A DNA stretch of 64,000 nucleotides from Molanna angustata (taxonomy: Eukaryota; Arthropoda; Insecta; Trichoptera; Molannidae). The notes under the pieces were generated by a model. The model worked only from the letters and a program-made list of their open reading frames with translations. It was not told the DNA's origin and did not search any database. Location: assembly GCA_963576475.1 (NCBI GenBank), contig OY754973.1, positions 13,746,453 through 13,810,452 of the forward strand, given 5' to 3'. Position 1 is the stretch's first letter; every line of letters begins with the position of its first letter. The translations under genes and the position numbers were made by a program. Of the stretch, positions 44,086-55,113 are shown one piece after another.

Positions 44086-45108
44086 CCAACTGTCGATAAG
44101 GACCAATGGGTTCTATAACGTCACCGGCGTGGAAGTGGTATCGCGATCTCCATCGATGTCGATAGCGATAGTATGTATAGTTGAAGAATAAGTACCAAAC
44201 TATAAACCCATAAATCCAAATTATTGAATATTTTAAGATATTTTGTTTTCTATACAACACATGTAGGTATGTATGTCAAGATAGGATAGCATGGAGGTCA
44301 GTCCTATGAAAACAGCATGATGGTATGTATGTATGTTTAGATATTAAGTATCAAACTACTAAATCTTCTAAGATATTTTGTATTGGCGACTGCCATACAA
44401 ATGGTATGAAGCAATGTCGTCACTAAATTCAATTTTTATAAAAATTGTTAAACAAAAAATTGAGATGTACTACTACAATACTGATGTTTTTTATAGAAAA
44501 TTAAATTATCTAGTTGGGGTGTTTCGGCTTTTTTTCGACATTTTTAAAAACTTTAGTAATATAGGCAGTTAAATACATAAATTTGTCATAAAAAAATATA
44601 TTTCTTAATAAAAAATGCTTGAGAATTTCAGGAATTTTTTTGAAAAATTGAATTTGAAATTTTGTATTTATCTATATTTATACCAACTTTCAGCGTTCAA
44701 GCTTTTATGGTTTATGAGATATATGAAAAAAAAAATTAAACCAAATTTTCAAAAGTTAATAACCCCTGACTGAAACAAAAATTCATATTTCTGAGTATAA
44801 AAGTTTTGTAAGCCTTTAACTGTTTATATATTCTTAAATTTTGGGCTCTGTAAATTGAGCGGATCAAAAGTTATAAGGGGGGACGGACACACACACACAG
44901 ACACACACAACTCACATAAAATGTTCTACTCCGAATTCTGAGTAAATCCATGTATGGGAACATATATGCTGCGAGGCCTCTAGTTGGTGTTATTAGCATG
45001 CAAAAAGTCCACTAGGCCATACAAAATGTTCCTTCGTACACGCATCTTGGATTTCAACTGCCTCTTCCTTCAATAGAATTTCATTCTCTTGAACGAATCG
45101 ACAGTTGG
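44086..45108 (-). mobile_element. Family A repeat, copy 5, full length, inverted
   Basis: The minus-strand copy runs from ccaactgtcgattcgttcaa (ending at 45108) to atcgacagttgg (at 44086). It contains the mirrored aagttggtgt...cctctagttgg, actccgaattctgagtaaat and ataacccctgactgaaac. Near 44100-44165 it has extra sequence (gtcaccggcgtggaagtg) not seen in other copies. Confidence 0.8.
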
Positions 45109-47035
45109 AAAACTGTACCTACTTTGTTAATGTACTAATATATTTTGTTGTTATAATTCTTGTTATGTTACTTACGCTCTTTTATGTCTAATAATACTAT
45201 GTAAAAAAAAATTGAGATCAGATCAGATATTAAATTTGTTTTCCAAGAACAACGATATATCAGCATTTTTATATACCCGCTCGATGAAATCCGTAGCTCA
45301 CCGCGAACTTGTTATATTTCAATATTCACTCTTATTGGATGAATATATTAGCCAATATAATATACATAAATATTTTTTTACATATCGCTCGTTTTTGAAG
45401 ACATAGACATTAGTCAAAAATCCTACTTTTGAAGTAATAATACAGAAATGTTTTGTTTATCAATATTAATTTCGTCTCCAATTTTCAATTAAATATCTCT
45501 ATAAGTGCGAGAGAAACAGCACACGTGTCGTTGTTTCACTGTCATATATTCAATGTAATTTTTTTTTATTTATTTTTGTAAAAGGTGAGTACACATACTA
45601 CATTTCATAAAATAAAACAATTTTATATATAATAATGAGACATCCAAAGCGAGTACCTACATATCTCGACTCACCATTGAGTATCATATTGTGAATTGTC
45701 ATAATATTATTGCAACAGAAATGAATATTATTTTCATATTATATTGAACAGGAATAAGGAAAAAAAATTACAATATTTCTACATTATTAACTCAAAAATC
45801 GGAACTGTTGACCTATATCGTTGTTCTCGCAAAGCGATATATCCAAAATTTACATTATTTTATATACGCAACATAACAAATAAATTGGGTTGGTTTGTAC
45901 CACCTCACTAGGCCAGGCTTGTTCCGAGGTGGTAGACTAGTTACATAATATTAATTACTAAAATAAAATTGTATTTTATTTTTCACAAAAAAATCTTCCT
46001 TTTGTTATTTTAATAAAGTATTGTAGAGAAATCCTGTTAACTCAAAACATGATCTCGCATCACTTTAGTAGCGAAATATAAGATATTAAGTATGTTTTTC
46101 ATCAAATATGCAATATATGTAGGTATACCTATCAAGAATGAAGTATAAAGTATTGTTGACTTAATATGTTTATAATCTCCATAATATTTTGTTTATATGA
46201 ATACTTTGCAGTAGTACAGATAACATACATACATAAGATGCAGTGCTTAAGGGTCTTTAAACATTTCTCAAACATTCTTAACGAGGGATTTAATCTAAAT
46301 AACTTCCCCTCACAGGCTATATAACATCGTGTTCGCGAAAATTGAAAGGATTTATTTCGTTATACAACCGAATATTAAGGTTCGAGTTAAATATTTCCTG
46401 AATTTAATAGAAGAAATAAATACCGAGTTAGCCCGAAAACCAGTCAATTTATAGGGGTCAATTTAAGTTATTACTGTCGTGGCAACAAATAAAAACATTC
46501 TTTTATTTTATTCAAATTGAATCGTATTTAAATTTGGGATTATTGTTAGGCTGTTATAATGGTAATAAGATTCACACCAGTTCACTAATGATCTGATAAT
46601 TCTTTTATTTTAATTCAATTTTATCTGTTGGGTTTGCTCTACATTTTTTTGGCTATTTGTTTTATTTTTTGAGGCCTTGAATGTATATTCATTTTTAAGG
46701 TAAGTACTTGAGTTTTACTATGATTTTTAAATTTATGTTTGAAAAAATGGGTATTATTATAGGTAGGTACCCAAAGCATATGGAACGAGTCTATATTGAC
46801 GGGCATGATATCCCTAGATCTGGAAATGCAGCGTAGAGGTGCTATTTTCAATCTTATGGGGGACCGTTCTTCTGTAATTGGAAATGTTCTTCTTCTTTTT
46901 TCTTGTCGTTCACTTAGCGTTCTGTGATGGGCCCGATTTCAGTCCACATATGCAGAGCGGGTGGTGGTGGCAGTAGCGAAATAAGTAGGTACCCACTTAC
47001 TCTACATTCATAGCGCTTTTCATTTAATTGACATC
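45109..47035. other. AT-rich stretch, no gene seen
   Basis: Two GC-richer patches stand out: ttgtaccacctcactaggcc with gaggtggtaga (about 45905-45945, a possible 10-bp stem) and gatgggcccgatttcagtcc with gcagagcgggtggtggtgg (about 46928-46975). Neither could be classified. No gene was recognised. Confidence 0.4.
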
Positions 47036-47150
47036 ATAATATTTATAGGCATTATAAGTGGTGAAAATTTTTGCGCGTTGGCTTTTCGCATAAACTGATC
47101 ACGCAAACCAGGCGATAACAGGTCGTATGCCTTGTTAATATCTGTTGCTG
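47036..47150 (-). repeat. Diverged family D core
   Basis: On the minus strand aaggcatacgacctgttatc followed by gcctggtttgcgtgatcag and tttatgcg aligns with the D core (gggcttacgacctgtcatcg, gctggtttacgtgatcac). The predicted peptide AYDLLSPGLRDQFMRKAN keeps the AYDLxSxGLRDxFMRxxN pattern despite base changes. Confidence 0.6.
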
Positions 47151-47839
47151 GCTGTTATTTTAGGATGTCAAATGTTCATAATTCCTCGTAAGGATACCTA
47201 GGTATTATGTAATGAACTATGTACATAACTTGAAAATGCATACTTACATGTTTCATTTTATAAGGAAACTAAACTTCTGTATGTTTTTGTTGAGATAAAA
47301 CAAATCGCCTCTTGATATAATATTTCCAAAATATCTCGACATGAGATTGATGTGGTGAGTAGTTAGTAAAGAGATATTCACATTGAATGGTGTGGTTCCT
47401 GGGTTAAATGAGCAAAGGTCTATCAATGAATCACTTTACCAGTAGGTACTTTATATTAATCTTTGAAATTGTGAAACAATATACGCGTAGGTAGTTACAT
47501 TTCACCCTACACAAACTCAAGACGACAGGGGTGATTTGGGATCTATAAGTCAAACAAAATTATTAACTAGGAAGATATTGGGGATTTGCGAAGATCAATT
47601 TGAATATTATATTGTTATCATCACGTAACAGATAATGTTTTTTTCGAAATAATATATTCTAAAAACATTTATTTATTTAAAACGTCAGCCGCACGTAGAT
47701 CAATACTTATTAAGGAAATATGTAATACCCACTGCTTATTTCACTGCCATCTTGTAAACTTATCTCTAATAACTATTTATATATAGTAAACATACCAACT
47801 TAAAAAAGTCGGTAGTAAATCATTTTTCAATTTCTTCAT
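47151..47839. other. AT-rich stretch, no gene seen
   Basis: Nothing recognisable. Confidence 0.45.
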
Positions 47840-48070
47840 CTTCTTCGCCCTAGCCTTCGTCCCATTTACTTGGGGTCGGCTCTCCTAGTCGTCATCCTCT
47901 AAGTCCTTCTATCCTCCGCGTCCTACGAACGAAGCCTTGCCTCCTTGAGATCTCTGGTTATTCTGGACATCCAAGTTGTCCATGGTCTACCTGGACTTCT
48001 AGGCCCCACCTCTATGTCCATCGTTCTTTTTATCATATTATCCTGTGGCAGTCTCATAACGTTTCCATAC
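47840..48070 (-). pseudogene. RTE-like ORF C-terminal fragment, minus strand
   Basis: The minus strand reads RTMDIEVGPRSPGRPWTTWM, then SRITRDLKEARLRS, a stop, DAEDRR, and RMTTRRADPK with a stop, then ggctagggcgaagaagatg. This fits the GRPxxRWxDxxxxDL...DRxxWRxxxRRADPK tail of RTE-like ORFs. In-frame stops mark it as dead. Confidence 0.65.
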
Positions 48071-48084
48071 TATAGAATTTCATA

Positions 48085-48180
48085 TCAATAAAATTTCTCC
48101 TCTGCTGGGGATCGAACCCAGGAAGCCCTCACAGAAGCCAATTATCTTATCAGGCTAATCGACTGTGAAAACAACAAAAA
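48085..48180 (-). repeat. tRNA-like segment, possible second SINE type
   Basis: On the minus strand tgggttcgatccccag is a textbook T-arm, preceded by gattagcctgataagataat, which could be a D-arm. No good acceptor stem is visible. It sits next to the RTE-like fragment, so it may be a SINE using that LINE's tail. Confidence 0.35.
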
Positions 48181-48731
48181 GACTGTACCACGGTGGTCGG
48201 TATAGTATTTAAGTTACAAATGGGAGGATTTTATGTGTGGTCTGTTGAGAAAATAAATTTTGAAAGTACAATGCTTCAAGTAATCCAAAATTGAATTGAA
48301 GCCAAACATCTGACCCGCACAAGCAACCACCATTGTTTACACCAAATATATTTTTCCTAATTTATTTTTGAGATTCTGACAAAGAAAATATTTAAGTGAA
48401 AATTATATTGTGCATATATCAATTAATTGAACAAATACCTTAGTCAAAAATTTTGTTTAAAAATTAGGAACAAGAAATTTCGTCGTAAAAGAATACAGAA
48501 ATAACGCAAAAATCAAAAAGATACCTATTTTAAAACTAAAATTGACGATAACATTGTTCAAGTTTTATAATTTCTTATACTGAGGAAATACTTTATATTA
48601 ATTACAATAACAGAGGAGTGCTATTCCGTAAGTATTTTTTTACAAATTACCCATTCACATAGAAGGTGTTCGGTATCGTGAATACAAATCACCTGTTTTG
48701 ATCCTTCCCCCCTCCCTTCCATGTAACTGAT
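48181..48731. other. AT-rich stretch, no gene seen
   Basis: Nothing recognisable. Confidence 0.45.
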
Positions 48732-48899
48732 CAGCCCCCCTAGACAACATGCCATTAAAGCTAAGCGTTATATCGCTAAGCGATAGTAAATGTATGGAAT
48801 TGGTGGCTATGACATCACGTGACAGCCACCAATTTCATACATTTCTATCGCTTAGCGATATAACGCTTAGCTTTAATGACATGTTGTCTAGGGGGGCTG
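48732..48899. mobile_element. Foldback element, ~76-bp arms, 15-nt loop
   Basis: The left arm cagcccccctagacaacatg ... gaattggtggct is mirrored by agccaccaatttcatacatt ... atgttgtctaggggggctg. Only a few mismatches were noticed (gcc/gac near the outer part, a small gap near aaatg). The arms contain a nested gctaagcg/cgcttagc palindrome. No ORF. Confidence 0.92.
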
Positions 48900-49302
48900 T
48901 TTCGTTTTAACTAGTGCTTGCTTTCTGCCGACCTCGAACGCATATTCGGATTATGTTATGTCGCGCTGAGTGCTCCATATCGCCGTGAACCATCGTTACA
49001 AGAAACATAATATTATATGGTGCTGTGTTTAGGCATATACATATGTACATAGACTACGTACCTGTCGTCGGACTTGGTGAGCGATCGAGACGAGAACTGC
49101 ATCTGCACTGGTAGGTGATCTCCTTTCTGGATTATTTTTTTCTTTCCGTTATCTGTCTTACTGTCGTAAATAACATGCCTCTTAATAATTCACGTGTACT
49201 GTCCGTTATTTCAAAATTCCTTTCATTAAATGACATAAATTTATAATAAAATTAACTTTTTATCTCCGACATGAAATAATTGGCACATAGCACTCTTTAC
49301 AG
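48900..49302 (+). other. GC-richer patch, possible 5' exon
   Basis: From about 48925 to 49110 the DNA is CpG-richer (tgccgacctcgaacgc, gtcgcgctgagtgctcc, gatcgagacgagaactgc) and ends at cactg followed by gtaggtga, a plausible donor at 49111. It could be a non-coding exon of a gene continuing at 49303. This is weak inference only. Confidence 0.2.
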
Positions 49303-49527
49303 GGTGAATTGCCTAAAACTAAAAAAAAACACGTCGTGACAAAAGTGCAATTATTTATATTATTATTTTATTTTTTTATAGACTCATTTGAGTGTCCTCC
49401 TCCGCGGAAATCTTCAGTGAAAGGCAAAAAACGTATTGAAGGAGAACGAGAGTATTATTATACGATCCACGGATTTGCCTTAACCCGAGTAGGATTCAGC
49501 AATTTTGGCGCTAACAGAAGGATATAA
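49303..49527 (+). other. Candidate exon(s), unrecognised basic peptide
   Basis: Two possible acceptors occur: cactctttacag before 49303, and a strong one, a long T-rich tract ending tatag, before 49381. From 49381 the frame reads SFECPPPRKSSVKGKKRIEG, then EREYYYTIHGFALTRVGFSN, and stops at 49527. The codons are more GC-rich than the flanks. There is no known domain that I can name, and the open frame upstream of 49381 is a translated T-rich tract. It may be a last exon or a decayed repeat. Confidence 0.28.
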
Positions 49528-50466
49528 CAAAATACTACATTACACCACTTATTAAATTAGTAATAATAACTAAGTTTTTTTTTAATTAATGCACAGCCAC
49601 CAATAGAGGCGGATTTGTAAATACCTAAGTTCGTGAAATATCTTGTATTTGATCAATATTGCACAGTCATCTATTGGACAGGAATTTCATGAAAATATTT
49701 TTTTATGAATAAAATACTGACGATACCTTTCCATGAAAATATGATTAGGCATATTTAACCTGGCATTTTCCACATAATTGACCACAATTTTTATCCGCCA
49801 CAAGATAGTTTTGCATCAATCTATATCGTTACCCTTGTGCCAAACAAGAAGGTTACAAGGTATAGAAATATTTTAAGGCAGGGTCGAAAGATGTAAGGTG
49901 TAGATAAACATGATAAATAGCCGTTTTATTATTCTTCACATCACAATATCATCGCGTATCTGCTAATACTCTTGGTTCATCCTTTTCTACGGCATTGCTG
50001 TTATTGGGGCGGTTCATTTACCCAACTCTAACCTAACCTAACCCAACCTATCTATCCAAAGTAATCCGCCATCAGAACTGCGGGGCATAATCACGGTTTA
50101 AATGGGCTGAAATCTACACATTCTGCGGTAAAAGCATTTTACGAGTTTTCATTTCCCTTCCAAGTACCTAGGTACCTACTATTAGCAAATGTACTGTGGA
50201 GTGCGAAAAATATCTTCAGACATAAATCTGTTGTAAATAGAGAACATTTCAAAAGACCTTATAAATATATTTTTTATTTAAATAGCCGTAAACATCCCTG
50301 CGATCGAATTGATCCTGAAAAAGCCATAGTGTTAGTCTTATATTACTTGAGTATTTAAAGCGTCACTTTTAATTTGTTTTCAGTGAAATTATCCAGAATT
50401 CGTTTAATTATCATACATTTGTATTTTTTTTTATAAGAATGTGTAATTATTACATCTTAATACAGG
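49528..50466. other. AT-rich stretch, no gene seen
   Basis: No supported feature. Confidence 0.45.
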
Positions 50467-50645
50467 AACAGTGTTATTTATAAAAATAAATTTGGTTCAA
50501 TTGAACCCGGTTCAAAGTCTTATTCTTAAATTCAAATATTCTTATACAAGAATTATTTATTTTTATACGAGAATATTTGAATTTCAGAATAAGACTTTGA
50601 ACCGGGTTCAATTGAACGAAATTTATTTTTATAAATAACACTGTT
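50467..50645. mobile_element. Foldback element, ~78-bp arms
   Basis: aacagtgttatttataaaaa ... caaatattctt is mirrored by gagaatatttgaatttcaga ... ataaataacactgtt, with a loop of about 25 nt. Each arm includes the palindrome ggttcaattgaacc. Mismatches are few. No ORF. Confidence 0.92.
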
Positions 50646-51110
50646 AATGTTTAAGACATTAATAGTGTTCCTTATAAAATTCTTGATTACGGAATATGTG
50701 CTAGAAATTGTAACAATGATGTTTAATATTTAATGCGTTATCTTATTTTTACCTACTACTAATTATTTTAAATGATTGAATGTATGATAAGAATACCTAT
50801 ATAGTGTGTAGGTACTTAATAGTTTTTTAATTGTCGCCTCCGAGCATGATGGTGTAGGTACATTAAAAGCTTTAGGGCATTGATTAACTCAATATGTTGA
50901 AAACTATGTGTGATTTTATTTTATTTCTAATATTATTCATGAAAATTTTGTTAAATGAACGTATCTGGTAATTTTCATTGTCATTAAATGACTCGCATAA
51001 CATATGAATAATTATTCGATGGTCAAACGTGAATGTTTAGCATGCAAAATTATAATATAACTAGTGAACCCCCGGCAAACTTCGTATTGCCTGTATAATT
51101 AAATATGGTC
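50646..51110. other. AT-rich stretch, no gene seen
   Basis: Just before the minisatellite the motif gaacccccggcaaacttcgt occurs. It could be a repeat boundary, but I could not confirm a second copy in this window. Confidence 0.4.
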
Positions 51111-51116
51111 CTTCAT

Positions 51117-51978
51117 TACCACCCGTCACTTCAGACCCTTCAGTACCTCCCGTCCTTCAGTGCCTCCCGTCCCTTCAGTTCCACCCGTCCCTTCAGTACC
51201 TCCCGTCCCTTCGGAACCACCCGTCCCTTCAGTACCTCCCGTCCCATCAGTACCTCCCGTCCCTTCAGTACCTCCCGTCCCTTCAGTACCTCCCGTCCCT
51301 TCAGTACCTCCCGTCCCTTCAGTACCTCCCGTCCCTTCAGTACCTCCCGTCCCTTCAGTACCTCCCGTCCCTTCAGTACCTCCCGTCCCTTCAGTACCTC
51401 CCGTCCCTTCAGTACCTCCCGTCCCTTCAGTACCTCCCGTCCCTTCAGTACCTCCCGTCCCTTCAGTACCTCCCGTCCCTTCAGAACCTCCCGTCCCTTC
51501 AGTACCTCCCGTCCCTTCAGTACCTCCCGTCCCTTCAGTACCTCCCGTCCCTTCAGTACCTCCCGTCCCTTCAGTACCTCCCGTCCCTTCAGTACCTCCC
51601 GTCCCTCCAGTACCTCCCGTCCCTTCAGTACCTCCCGTCCCTTCAGTACCTCCCGTCCCTCAGTACCTCCCGTCCCTTCAGTACCTCCCGTCCCTTCAGT
51701 ACCTCCCGTCCCTTCAGTACCTCCCGTCCCTTCAGTACCTCCCGTCCCTTCAGTACCTCCCGTCCCTTCAGTACCTCCCGTCCCTTCAGTACCTCCCGTC
51801 CCTTCAGTACCTCCCGTCCCTTCAGTACCTCCCGTCCCTTCAGTACCTCCCGTCCCTTCAGTACCTCCCGTCCCTTCAGTACCTCCCGTCCCTTCAGTAC
51901 CTCCCGTCTCTTCAGTACCTCCCGTCCCTTCAGTACCTCCCGTCCCTTCAGTATCTCCCGTCCCTTCAGTACCTCCCG
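51117..51978. repeat. 18-bp minisatellite, about 47 units
   Basis: The unit cccttcagtacctcccgt repeats with very few substitutions (tcggaac near 51211, ccatcag near 51244, cctccag near 51604, tctcccg near 51954). One base is missing near 51660 (gtccctcagt), which shifts frame. Since 18 is a multiple of three, the plus strand reads (VPPVPS)n or (STSRPF)n and the minus strand (GTEGTG)n; these are not taken as proteins. The array is embedded in a family A element. Confidence 0.95.
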
Positions 51979-52115
51979 TCAATTTTAGATTTTGAATTTT
52001 TCTATGTTCCTATCAATTTTCAGCGTTCTAGCTTTTGTGGTTTCTGAGATATATGGAAAAATAAAGTAAATATTCAAAAGTTGATAACCCCTGACTGAAA
52101 CGAAATTTCGAAATT
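51979..52115 (-). mobile_element. Family A copy 6, inner part left of the Jockey insertion
   Basis: It contains ttcagcgttctagcttttgt, gagatatatggaaaaata and tgataacccctgactgaaac, as in copies 4 and 5 (inverted), and stops at the target site tcgaaatt (52108-52115). Confidence 0.8.
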
Positions 52116-53673
52116 TATTTTTTATTTTATTTAAACACTTTATTGTACATTACTTAATAGCTAGTACGAATGGCGGACTTATTGCCTAGTGGCAATTTCT
52201 TCCAGCCAACCATCTGTGACAGTTATGAGACAAAATGGTACATGTACAAAAAAAGAAAATATGTATAAAACCATAAACATATTACATTTAAACACAATAA
52301 AGTAAGAAGAATATAAATATGTACATCAATGAAATGAAAATTAAACAAATCATAGATAAGACCTGATACAGCACTATGGGAGGGAAGGGAAAAAAGGAGA
52401 AGAGATATGACTAACTACAAGAATAGGGAAATAAATGGGAAGTATGTACATAGGTTAAGAAATGGAAAGTAAGAGCGCGCGTTTTAATCTAGTTTTGAAG
52501 GTTCCTAACGTTGGTGCAGTTCTAATGTCAAGGGCCAAGTTGTTCCATAGTGTTTGAAGTTAGTTTAGCCAGAAGTTTTGTACTCCCTATGATAATGGCG
52601 TGAGATTTGATAGGGTTAAGAAGAATACCATTTTCAGTGGCCCATTTGCTTATGTAGTCGAGATCAGAATTCACAGTTTGTATGGCATTATTTATGTCAT
52701 TAGCTAAAAAATCTGTGTAAAGTTGAAGATCATCAGCATAGATATGATAGGAGCACCGAAGGCCTCTCACAATTGGATTGATGAATATTGAGAAGAGTAG
52801 AGGAGAGAGAATTCCGCCTTGAGGAATTCTCTCTCTAGCCGGTTTCCAAACTAATCCAGTCGGACATTTGTTCGGAAGATATTCTGCAACGTTGTTTACG
52901 ACCACGAAGATAGCTCGAGAACAAGTCGACAACGGATGAGGAGATATTAAGAAATTTCATGCGGGCTAGTAGTATGTCAAAGTCGACAGAGTTAAAGGCG
53001 CTGCTAAAGTCCAGAAGTGAAAGTAAAGTTAGTTTGGACTCATCCATTGCCTTCCTTATGTCATCTGTGACTTTGAATAAGACAGTGGTTGTACTATGGC
53101 CGGCACGAAAACCAGACTGTTTCGGATGTTGCAGTGAATTTGAAAGTACAAAAGAGTTGAGTTGGTTATGAACATTTTTTTCAATTACCTTTGAAAGAAT
53201 AGGTAGGATTGAAATTGGTCGAAAGTCTTTTGCAGTTGTTGGATTAGCTATAAATGCATTTTTCCATGCTGAGGGAAAATTACCAGATGTGAGAGAAAAA
53301 TTTATTATATGAGTTATTGGGGTGAGAGTGGATGCAAGGACCAATTTTATCATATCAATGCTTATATTGTCATAACCACAAGATTTGCAATCAATGGATT
53401 TGATTGCATTTTGAACTTCAATATCTGTTACTGTCGAAAATGCGAACTCGGGATGGTTCATCAGAGGCGTGTTGTGAATGTCTTTGATGGTGTTTTCTTC
53501 AGTCCAACTATTTAATTTGGCGGGAGGTTTGGCAAAGTGATTGTTAAGTTCGTTCAGGTCAAACCTCTGGCATATGTCTGATTGATCTGTCTTTGTTTTT
53601 CCGATCCCGAGGGATCCAATTTTTTTCCATAAACTTGAAGGTTCACAATCTTGATTTCGGAGCCGTCGAAATT
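52108..53673 (-). mobile_element. Jockey-like LINE inserted in family A, 8-bp target duplication
   Basis: The body 52116-53665 is flanked by tcgaaatt (52108-52115 and 53666-53673), and the two halves of a family A element lie outside. The 3' end is at 52116 (A-rich tail on the minus strand), with the terminal hairpin block gaagaaattgccactaggca. It is 5'-truncated inside ORF2, so the endonuclease is missing. Confidence 0.85.
52455..53660 (-). pseudogene. Jockey-like reverse transcriptase fragment, frameshifted and internally deleted
   Basis: The minus-strand frame opens at the truncation (DLNELNNHFAKPPAKLN, EENTIKDIHNTPLMNHPEF) and holds CGYDNISIDMIKLV, DFRPISILPILSKVIEKNV, SGFRAGHSTTTVLF and LDFSSAFNSVDFDILLARM. 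A frameshift lies near 52850 (after SDWISLETG). The next frame has RIPQGGILSPLLFSIFIN and the catalytic YADDLQLYTDF (about 52720-52750). Soon after SHAIIIGSTKLLAKL the sequence jumps to the extreme C-terminus (LWNNLALDIRTAP, FKTRLKRAL, in a further frame), so roughly 200 residues of the thumb region are deleted. Confidence 0.82.
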
Positions 53674-53781
53674 CTGAGTATAAAAGTTTTGTAGGCCTAT
53701 AACTGTTTATATATTCTGAAATTTTGGACTCTGTAAATTGAGCGGATCAAAAGTTATGAGGGGGGGGGAAACACAGACACA

Positions 53782-53831
<50 letters not shown>

Positions 53832-53844
53832 CACACACACACAC

Positions 53845-53926
<82 letters not shown>

Positions 53927-54129
53927 ACGAAATGTTCTACTCCGAATTCTGAGTAAATCCGTATATGGAACATATATGCTGCGAAGCCTCTAAGTTGGTG
54001 TATTTTGACTTCAAAGTTGAAAAAGCCGTGAAAAAAGTAGACCTCTGCATACAATTCTCGCGTATCCTGGCTTGAAACATTGTCGATATGTTAAGAGAAC
54101 AAAGTTCTCCTGAACAAATCGACAGTTGG
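53674..54129 (-). mobile_element. Family A copy 6, outer part right of the Jockey insertion
   Basis: It resumes at ctgagtataaaagttttgta and runs through the (AC)n tract to aatcgacagttgg at 54129, the family's left terminus on the minus strand. Most of this part also matches copy 4 at 21245-21600 in inverse orientation (aaaagtagacctctgcatac). Confidence 0.85.
53771..53924. repeat. (AC)n microsatellite inside family A copy 6
   Basis: About 75 dinucleotides with two accctcac interruptions. Same element position as the (TG)n tract at 21449-21530. Confidence 0.97.
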
Positions 54130-55113
54130 ATAAATTATTTGAAAATATGTCAATTAGGTTATGTACCTGGTACCTTATAACTACACAATCGACTATAATA
54201 ATTTTTAAGGCGAAATAGGCCTATCGCATAAAATAAATTCACGTAGAGTCAAAAAAGTATTTTACTTTTAATTATAGACATCATGGAATTCTACAAAATA
54301 AGTACAAACACATTACAGATCCAAAATAAAATTACAAAATATATTAAAAATACAAAATGTTTATAAGAAACTAGCCTTGTGAATACTACAACACAGTTTT
54401 AATGTATAGAATCCAAAAATAAAAAATTCCTATACACGGAAAACAAAGACAAAAAAAAACAAAAGAATGGTGTCATGTACGAATTAAATTTTATAAAAAC
54501 ACAAAAGCTTATTTTCTGTTAATCTAAATGGAATTTGTTTTTCCAATATAACATATATGTACATATTCATTTAAACTAGACCGTTTTTCATTTGAAACGA
54601 TCATAGCTGCGTGAAAAAAGGATAAACACAAGTCAAATGCCTGAATGGTATAATAAATTCGTTTAAATATGTGAAATATCTACCTATTCTGATAGTCTTG
54701 TATATATGGTACTTTTGATATTGAAAATGAAATATAAAAATATTATTTACGTGTTGGGTTTGTGCCAAAGAACATATTGAATAAACATTAAGTAACACCA
54801 TTCAATATCCCTTGAAAGCATATGCGGAGGATTAGGAACCGTATTCTATACTACATATCATATCACACAAGATAGTAACAAAAATTTTATGCTAATTATT
54901 AATTTATTTAAATATATTTTGTAATACAATCTTACGAGTAGGTACATAAATTTTACTATTTCACTCTGAATTTCACGATAAATGAAATAGGTATTTAAAA
55001 TAAATTAAACCTAACAAACAAATTCAATGTAAACAAAAAATCATAGACCACTTTTGCAGTTAATAATTTGACACTCAAAATTCAGAAGAAGAAAAAGAAC
55101 AAAAAGAGGGAAT
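54130..55113. other. Very AT-rich stretch, no gene seen
   Basis: Only A/T-rich low-complexity DNA, ending in purine-rich gaagaagaaaaagaac before the satellite. Confidence 0.5.

Noticed and set aside
51105..52047. Long proline/serine-rich and glycine/threonine-rich open frames on both strands
   Set aside because: They are simple translations of the 18-bp minisatellite. Three frames are open at once, a base deletion near 51660 swaps frames, and no promoter or unique sequence surrounds them.
53707..54054. Open frames of repeated Cys-Val or Thr-His
   Set aside because: Translation of the (AC)n tract in a family A element.
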